DNA of 64,000 nucleotides from positions 74,501 to 138,500 of the forward strand of contig VCCP01000006.1 in the NCBI GenBank assembly GCA_005765155.1, in the 5' to 3' direction. Under the pieces are notes generated by a model, which was not told the origin of the DNA, did no database searches, and saw only the letters and a program-made list of their open reading frames with translations. The DNA is from Zelopaecilomyces penicillatus (taxonomy: Eukaryota; Ascomycota; Sordariomycetes; Hypocreales; Pseudodiploosporaceae). The position numbers and the translations under genes are program-made. The number at the start of each line of letters is the position of its first letter. Positions within the stretch are counted from its first letter, which is position 1. Positions 57,201 through 64,000 of this stretch are shown here, in pieces.

Positions 57201-58755
57201 TCGACAGGCCTTTTGGCGTCTTTGGCCCAACCGCCTCAGCCGCGTGACCAGGAGAGACTTGTCAACGCCACATCTTTGCAGAGCACAGTACGCAGAATGA
57301 CTTTTTCTTTTCTTTTCTATCCCATTCTTTGTTTCATCAAATTATTGATTACTATGCACCCCCATCATCTGTACCTTCGAACGTCTTTTAAATGCACATT
57401 AATTTGCTTTTATGATATGTGGAGCATACAGCACATTTACCTTTGCTGCGTTCCATATTGTTCATGTACAGGCCAGTCAGTCTGGTCCTTATTGCCGAAC
57501 GAAACACCGTTGGATCCTTGGTGATTATACAGAGAACATTGATTGAAGGTGCATTGTTCAATGCTACTCTTTTTTTTTTTTGCTGGGCTTGTTTGCGGGC
57601 GCGACCCGCTACCGTCGGAACGTCAGCCGGTATGCACAATGCGCAGTTACGCATCACTCGCCCTCGACATTGGACCCTGCCTTTCACTGCCATTATGCCC
57701 GTTTCCCATTTTAGCTGTATGGCATGCGCCTGTTCGTTCCTGGTGAAGTAGTCAGCAGAGTCTATTACGTATCTCACCTGAATGCGCCGGACCAGGAAAC
57801 CTCCATGACCCGATGTGAATCTTCTGTTGCTTCTCGTTCCTGGATTGGTGTCGCAATTCCGCTTCTGGCCGATAACATAACGCCGATCATGCGACAGATT
57901 CCCACTGACACCAGCCATCTACACGCTAAGCCTTGTTGTTTGCAGTACCAAGTACATACGCATTCTGTCACGTACCACAGCATCTTACTCTATGGATGGG
58001 TTTCTAGTCCTCTCCGAAGACAAGTTTCAAGTTCCTAGTTCCTGACTTAAGGTGCGTTTTGTGTCTTTTTCGGAACACCCGCTTGGCTATACTTCGTACA
58101 AGGCACGATTTGCGCTGTGCGACGTGATTTGTTCGAATTCTTTTTCAACCCAACGCTGTGACTGGAACGTCTTCATTCAGGTGTGGTACCACCGGCAAAT
58201 ATTGCATGAATCATAACCGTCCATGCCACACCCCAAACTGTTTGCCCTGGAGGCTTACGAGTACACCAAAGCTTTCTCCCACGAGCTGTTGTTTTACAAC
58301 ATAGTCATTCTTAGCCCATACATAAACTGGCGTAAAGACTTGTTGTCAGCACAAGAGAAATTGTTAAGACACATGCACAAGTGAGTCGATAGCGGATCAA
58401 TATTAGGCACACTTAATATAACCCCAAACACGTCTGCCTGACGATCCAAAGTCTAATACTTGGTGTAGGAATTGATTATATGTTGACAAGGTATTATGGG
58501 TAAGGAATGAATTTGCATGTCGGCAGACAATAGAGCTCTCGACCAAATCTATTGCTCCGCCGCCGTCGGGCATGCAAATCATTTCCTTAATTGGCGAAAT
58601 GCCACGGCAGCATGCGTGCCGTAACGATATGCAGTGCCTTTACTCCCGAGGCATGATTGTGAATCACCAAACAAAGCTATTGGAGACACGAGCGATTCTA
58701 TGCCGTGCAACCCAAAATGGGGCAGCTTGCAGCATGTGTGCGGGAACACAACAGT
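54232..58755. other. Long gene-poor stretch
   Basis: I find no gene I can support over 4.5 kb. Local features are GTGCTGTGCTGCGCTGTGCTG (about 55118-55138), tandem GGTAC units (about 55319-55333), a GGTGGAGGTGGTGAAGG-type purine run (about 55450-55500), a C12 run (about 56704-56715) and a T12 run (about 57569-57580). Several open frames exceed 100 codons but look compositionally random. Confidence 0.5.
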
Positions 58756-59546
58756 CTACTGAGAGTCTGACCAGCCATCTCCAGCAACGGTCATCCAGGT
58801 CAGCCCGACTAAACGTAGGTTATGCTTTTTAACGAATGCGGCGGCGTCGAATGAGCGTCTCTGAACAAACTCCTCCCCTCCTACGTCGTCCTTTTCGAGG
58901 TTCAGGTTATCAGGTTCACGGAAAAGCAGGAAGAGATAGCGATGAGGTTTGGAACTTTGATCGGGTCAGCAACATCTTGACACAGGCAACAGGCAAAGGT
59001 GCAGTTCGATGGAAAATATGAGGCAGGTTCCTTCACGCACAACAGGGTAGGCTATAACTAATAGCGGGTGGAGAACTTACTCGTCTTTTGGGCCTGGGCC
59101 CAGGTATTCTGTGAGGGTCGGTTTCGTCTGAGCAATGATACCCGCCTCGCTGCCTAATGGCTTCAGACCTGACAGAACCCAATGCCTCCAATAAGCAAAC
59201 TTGGGGTCGTCAGGGGTTGGAGCGTCGGGATCAACGAGAAGCAGCAGATATGAGGCATCGGATGATGTGTCAGCCTATTATACCAAAAGAAGCTGTTATT
59301 GAGGGTTTCGCATTTGAGAAGCGGGGGCTATTGGCTAACCTCGAGATCAAAATTAATAGCAGGTGCTATTTTGCACTCCCTTACTCGGAACAGATTCCCA
59401 AGTTCTACCTCCCGTCCATCAAAGGAAACGCTGAGGTTCGTAGTTGGTTTAAAATCCTCGGCAACGAGATCCGCAGCGCTACCCGGGACCAGTTTGGCTT
59501 TGGCCAGAGAATCGGACAAGGCGACGGCAAGGTTTTCGAGCGCCAT
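58756..59546 (-). CDS. Phosphatidylethanolamine-binding protein (PEBP) family, Tfs1-like
   Basis: PEBP proteins bind anionic ligands. Yeast Tfs1 inhibits carboxypeptidase Y and Ira2; the role here is inferred only from the family. There are three exons on the minus strand: 59340-59546, 59081-59274 and 58756-58954 (199 residues). The N-terminus MALENLAVALSDSLAKAKLV is followed by LSVSFDGREVELGN. Across intron 1 come LLLLVDPDAPTPDDPKFAYW and RHWVLSGLKPL (ligand-pocket DPDxP and HW motifs). EYLGPGPKDDSKPHRYLFLL crosses intron 2. The C-terminus is AFVKKHNLRLVGLTWMTVAG. Intron 2 has a clean GTAAGT donor and CTGACC branch but ends in AAG. No signal peptide is present, so it is probably cytosolic. 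Confidence 0.92.
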
Positions 59547-62500
59547 TGTGTACGTATGGTAAGGCGAATAAATGCTCAACGAGGGGAAGGTAACGAAATA
59601 AAACTTGGCGATTGCTAAGGTATTTGAAAGTCAAATGTAGTGTGAGGTTTAAGCTGATGTTCTCATCATGGGGGGATTGGGGATGGTGGGGTTACGTGTG
59701 TGGTGAGTTGAAGAGGGGTGAGACCTGACTGGTGGAGTAATTAATTACGTTGTTGCAGCAAGTCGTTCTTGGCTGGGCACATGTTGGCATCATCGTCGTC
59801 ATCGTTGCCCACTTTGCGTTGTACTGCGATACGTATGCACCTGTGTCAACTTGAACAATTTCTGTAGTAGCATTGCCATCAAAAACACTATGAGTAAGAG
59901 AGAGCTAGTAGCAGTTTCTAGACATACCAAGCATCATTCATGGAGATTACCTACCTCTCTAGAACTCTACTGCCGGACGATTCCACCAACGGTTTGGGTA
60001 GTTTGTTTAGTAGGGGAAACAATTGTTGGCCATTTACATCATGTGACTGTTTATTTTCCAGAAAATCTGGCATGTAACCGGTCTGCTAGGACTTGTCACC
60101 CTAACGGAATTTGCCAATGAATACCTGTATATATATAAATAACATATCGAAGTAGTTTGGAAGTTTCTTAGAGAAAATGCGATACAGGATGTATTTATGC
60201 CAACTATAATAACAAAAGGTCGATCCGCTCCTCTACCCTATCCCTGTGATTAGATATATTCTCTTCTGATGAAGCCACTGCGGAGTGAGTGTACAGGCTT
60301 CTATGAGAGCACGATGTCTGGGACACTCAGAGGGAGGGTTATTTAATACTGAGAGATGCTGGTACTGCTCTTTTTAACTCACCACGAATATATGACGGTT
60401 ATGTAGATTGCAGCTGAAAATTGTATCGCATATATTTGACCATCCTGGAGGAATTGACCTTTTGTATACTTTTGCCTATGTTCTTCTTTCCTGATATTTA
60501 TTTATGGCGATTTCGGAATTAGTTCTTATAATATATGGGTGTTAAGTATGCATGCCGGTTACTGACTAGATAACATGATAAAAATGTTATTCCGTAGATT
60601 CGAAACCCGAAGTTTGCATAAACATACAATCCTGCTTGACTGAAAGTAAAGTATGATACTTGAAAGCCATTGTTGTGACGCTCTTACCTAATTTTAAAGG
60701 TCAGGTGGTGTTTCTTTTCCCGATATTGAACTAGAGTCTAGCTTCGCATGGTTATTTGCCCCCGCTGATTCTGCCAAGAGAACTCTCTTGCTTGCGTTTT
60801 CTCTAGGTTATTAGCCAAGTAAAGTCGGTAGGAATCCGTCTTGTTGATCTATTCACGTAGATTAGTAATTGAGATGATAAATTGATAAAGCATTTGACGC
60901 CCTCGCCAATTTTGACCCTTTCGCTTCCACGGAAGACAAGATTATCTCTCAAGCCCTGTGGTGTCATTATCGAACCTAGGCTATTCCATCCTCAAGTGTA
61001 TCTGTATTCCTGAACGGATACTGCATTTCTTGTTATCTGGGCCATTGTCATCCGTCCGGCGACAGCTTGTTTGCTCCCAGCTGTAGGAAATTCTCGGCAT
61101 GTAAGGGCATTGCAGAGGATATCTCATCTTTATTCGCGCTAGGCTCATCTGCGCTGCGTGACAGTTGTAGGAGTGCTGCCTAAGGAAGGGATAACTTCTC
61201 CCTGGCAGCTTTATGCACCTAAAGTCTTGATTACTCCAGCCGCCTATCTGTACTTGCTTCAATCACCTCGTCTTTTGAGAATTATAGCACTGTTGTCGAA
61301 ACCTCTTTGTTCTATCAATAAGATGTCGTTCAAGCCGGAGATCTGCCGTGGTTATAGGTGCAATCTGGTGTGAAATTTAAGATGAAAGTGCAAGTCAATC
61401 AGGCAGTCAATGTTTTAATTGATATGGGACTGTTGAGCTAGAAGAAGAATAGGCTGAGATACGTGGTGTGAGGCTAGAGCGATGTTATCCCAAAGCTACA
61501 ATCGAAAAGAAGGAGACTGTTTTCGGTTCGTCTTGTCTTCCTTTAATATCCCCTGAGTCGGAACATGGAATAAAATCTCCACAGCGTTGTTCATGTAAAG
61601 TCTTCGTGTACCTCTGGTATTTAGTTCCAATTCCACTGATTGAGAGTAAAACGGTGATTGAACTCTTCTCCAAAATTGAACCTCAAGCAGATTTGGTATT
61701 GCGATGTTGTCACCAGCGATAACAGGAGATCCACGGGGTCATCCTATGAAAGTGTTCGAGCACAAATGTTGGATCCATCAAGTCCTGTACCTGGTGCTAG
61801 AGTGTAAAAAGATCATTTGCCATTCACCTAGGATCATCGCTGAATGTGAGGATAAGCTCTCCTCTGGCCGCTCTTATTTACCATATAACGACGACAATAG
61901 CGACCTTCCAAACGATCGTGCGTAGTTTACGAGGCCACTACACGCGAGACCGTTGAAGCATGTACATTGATCATCAGCGAAAAAGACAATGAACTCATTC
62001 ATCATCTAAATCGATGTTCGGCAACGCCTGACAGACTATTGGCAATTAACTTGAGAGGTCAAGCTCCATCCTCTTATATGTACCAGCCGACACACAATAA
62101 ATCAAGAATAAAAGCCCGACTGTAATTGGGACACCAGCTTGTTGCTCTCAACTTTCAACGCGGTGATTTTCTCTCGCTCGGGTAGCCATACCGGAACGCT
62201 TCGCCGAGGATGTGTGCTGTGTGCAGAGAAAATTCGAGGATATGAACGACTGCACCTGTCGCGGTTCAACGAATTTAGGATGCGCCACACTTGCAGTGAA
62301 TACCGTTCGAACGACTGCTGCATAACTAACATTGTGGTGGGCTAGTTGGCTGAGAGATGGTTGAAAGGGTTTATCTTAGAGTAACACAAAGGTCATGGTG
62401 GGACCATACCAACCCACTAGCAGCAGCCAATGTCCTCGAAAGCAACTCGCTGTTATTGCATGTCGCATTGCCAGACTCTTGTGCAAATGTGACTCTAAGC

Positions 62501-63566
62501 CGTCGATATGCAGATGAGCCGCTGGCCCAGGGTCCCCGCAAGCCGGAAACATTCGCATATGTCTAGAAACATATCAGAACACGAGAAGAAAGAGAGCGTT
62601 CAAAAGACATCATTGCACAAGCAACGAATCAAGAAAAGCTTTCGTCACAAGGGCCACAAATAGTGACCCTAGATACAGATACAGATAGATCTGATAGGGC
62701 AACTAACTTATCTACACCGAGGTACAGGTGTGTGGGGGGACAAAACCAAGATGCGCGGGGCAGAAAGCTTGTTTGACTCACGGCCCTGTCTGGACGTTTC
62801 CCTAGATAGAGAGAAGTTTTTAGGCTGTGGTTAATTAAGCCAAGCTTTGGTCCTGGGTGCGCGGACCTCCCACACGCAGCCGACGGCGGCCTTGCAGAAT
62901 CCCTCAAGAGATGAGGTGGTCCGGGGTAAAACTGTGCCTGTAAATACTGTTTGCGAGATAATCAATTGTATCGCTGTTGGTAATTTATTAGTAAAGAGGT
63001 GTCCACCGGCCCAAGGCAGGATTCACTGCTGCCGATTGCAAGTACCGTTTCTAAACATTGCCGTACATGGCGCACCCGCCTCCCGTGTGGCCGAGCGACT
63101 CCCGGCTTCGGCGTGGCGCAAATCTCTTCCCCGTCAAGTCTTAATAAATCCCTCTCCCCAGAATGTCCCGCGCTTTGCGGCTTCGTCTAGAACGGGTGTT
63201 GGGGCGTTGACGCACGTTTGCCGAACGCCACCAACTTTACGATGCAAGGCAGGGGTGAGTGGTAGGGTTGGGCGGGTTGTTGACCCGTACAAAAATGAGT
63301 TACTGGCACAATACCCATCATTTATAAAGGTCGGTCGCAGAAGGATTGGCGCGGCTTTGTGTCTAGTGAGTGAATATAACTCCTCGAGGGCCAGCTTCAC
63401 CGAACCGCCCCCGCGTTCTAGACCTCTCGCAGTCATTACCTCACCAGCGTCTTACACTGTGCCTGGCGAGCAGCAGACACAAGGCGACATTCCATTGGAG
63501 CAAGGCTCAGCAAGTCGTACATTGCTCATCCAAAAAGGAGCAGAAGAAATTAAAAGTTGATGCAAA
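59547..63566. other. Gene-poor, partly AT-rich intergenic region
   Basis: No gene is supported in about 4 kb. The block at about 60120-60900 is visibly AT-rich with no long open frames, as in degraded repeat DNA. The stretch 62660-62700 has short AGATAC-type repeats. The last few hundred bases upstream of 63567 are probably the permease promoter and leader. Confidence 0.5.
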
Positions 63567-64000
63567 ATGGGCAGTCCGGTAGACATTGAATCCAAGTCGG
63601 CCTCCGGGCCCGGTGCCGGATCGGACCTACACATCGGAGCAGCAACCAACACCAATACCAACGCTACCGACTCTGGTGATATCCTCAAACCTGGTGATGC
63701 GATCCGCGCCAAGTACGGCGAAACAAAACGTGGCCTCTCGCCGCGCCATGTGCAGCTCATGGCCATCGGTGGCTCCATCGGCACTGGCCTTTTCGTCGGC
63801 ATCGGCGGCGTTCTGTCGAAGGCCGGCCCGCTGTCGCTCCTCCTGGGCTACCTGGTCTGGGGAATGCTTTTTGTGTGGCCATGCAACCTGTGCGTGGCCG
63901 AGATGTGTGCCTATCTGCCCATTCGTGGCTCCATCTTCGAGTTGGCCAGTCGCTACGTCGACCCGGCTTTGGGCTTTGCCATGGGCTGGACCTACTTCTA
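63567..64000 (+). CDS. Amino-acid permease (yeast amino acid transporter family), 5' part
   Basis: This is a plasma-membrane amino-acid/proton symporter of the APC superfamily. Only the first 144 codons are inside the window. A hydrophilic N-terminus of ~50 residues (Asn/Thr-rich TNTNTNATDSGDI) precedes the family entry motif KRGLSPRHVQLMAIGGSIGT then GLFVGIGG. That is the unwound TM1 substrate site. TM2 follows (LSLLLGYLVWGMLFVWPCNL), then AEMCAYLPIRGSIFELASRY and the start of TM3. Substrate specificity cannot be told from this part. The ATG at 63567 gives the usual N-terminal length. Coding sequence is GC-rich, unlike the AT-rich DNA a few kb upstream. The gene continues past the window edge. 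Confidence 0.93.
   Translation, partial: MGSPVDIESKSASGPGAGSDLHIGAATNTNTNATDSGDILKPGDAIRAKYGETKRGLSPRHVQLMAIGGSIGTGLFVGIGGVLSKAGPLSLLLGYLVWGMLFVWPCNLCVAEMCAYLPIRGSIFELASRYVDPALGFAMGWTYF

Noticed and set aside
57388..57918. 176-codon minus-strand open frame
   Set aside because: Arg/Lys-rich but without a domain or conserved motif; probably random.
62847..63560. 237-codon plus-strand open frame upstream of the permease
   Set aside because: No family motif. It ends seven bases before the permease start and spans what looks like promoter and leader DNA.
1..64000. CRISPR arrays, insertion sequences, phage or biosynthetic gene cluster
   Set aside because: No spaced direct-repeat array, transposase, polyketide/peptide synthetase or terpene enzyme is visible; the window is eukaryotic housekeeping sequence.

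Overview
This is eukaryotic nuclear DNA from a filamentous ascomycete. Its genes have many short introns (about 50-130 bp) with CTAAC/CTGAC-type branch points. The protein set (IRE1, SWR1, TRAPP Trs130, NatB Mdm20, MRI1, a fungal GT31-like glycosyltransferase) is fungal. Sordariomycetes, probably Hypocreales, is my best guess from remembered protein families; I could not test it. There are no prokaryotic features.

Layout. 1-9.4 kb: the 3' end of eIF3b, then the unfolded-protein sensor IRE1 (both +), then the ribosome-collision E3 ligase HEL2 (-). 9.4-14.2 kb: simple repeats and an unrecognised cysteine-rich multi-exon gene (-) whose frame is interrupted. 14.2-26 kb, all on the minus strand: a DEK_C+SWIB protein, a GT31-like glycosyltransferase, the NatB subunit NAA25/Mdm20, a small COX23 gene in four exons, and the geranylgeranyltransferase I beta subunit CDC43. 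26.4-27.1 kb: a His-Me/HNH homing-endonuclease-like gene, probably mobile. 28-39.2 kb: ILM1 (+), a Kin4-like kinase (-) and SWR1 (-). 39.8-46.2 kb (+): the complex I subunit NDUFB8, an unrecognised six-exon protein, an intron-bearing tRNA-Thr and a secreted M20 peptidase. 46.3-54.2 kb: MRI1 (-), TRS130 (+) and a SCOC-type coiled-coil protein (-). 54-64 kb is gene-poor, with one PEBP gene (-) and the 5' end of an amino-acid permease (+) cut by the window edge.

Most genes are unlinked housekeeping functions: translation and its quality control (eIF3b, HEL2, NAA25), ER stress (IRE1), chromatin (SWR1, SWIB), mitochondria (COX23, NDUFB8, ILM1), traffic (TRS130, SCOC) and signalling (Kin4, CDC43). 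There is no biosynthetic cluster or operon-like unit. I rebuilt splice structures by hand. In the recognised genes each join keeps the frame and restores family motifs.

The points most worth a second look are the cysteine-rich gene with symmetric phase-0 exons and a frame break, the repeated use of AAG splice acceptors, the GC-AG intron in COX23, the nuclear homing-endonuclease-like gene, the six-exon unknown protein, and a minimal ATG-TAA upstream ORF just before IRE1.
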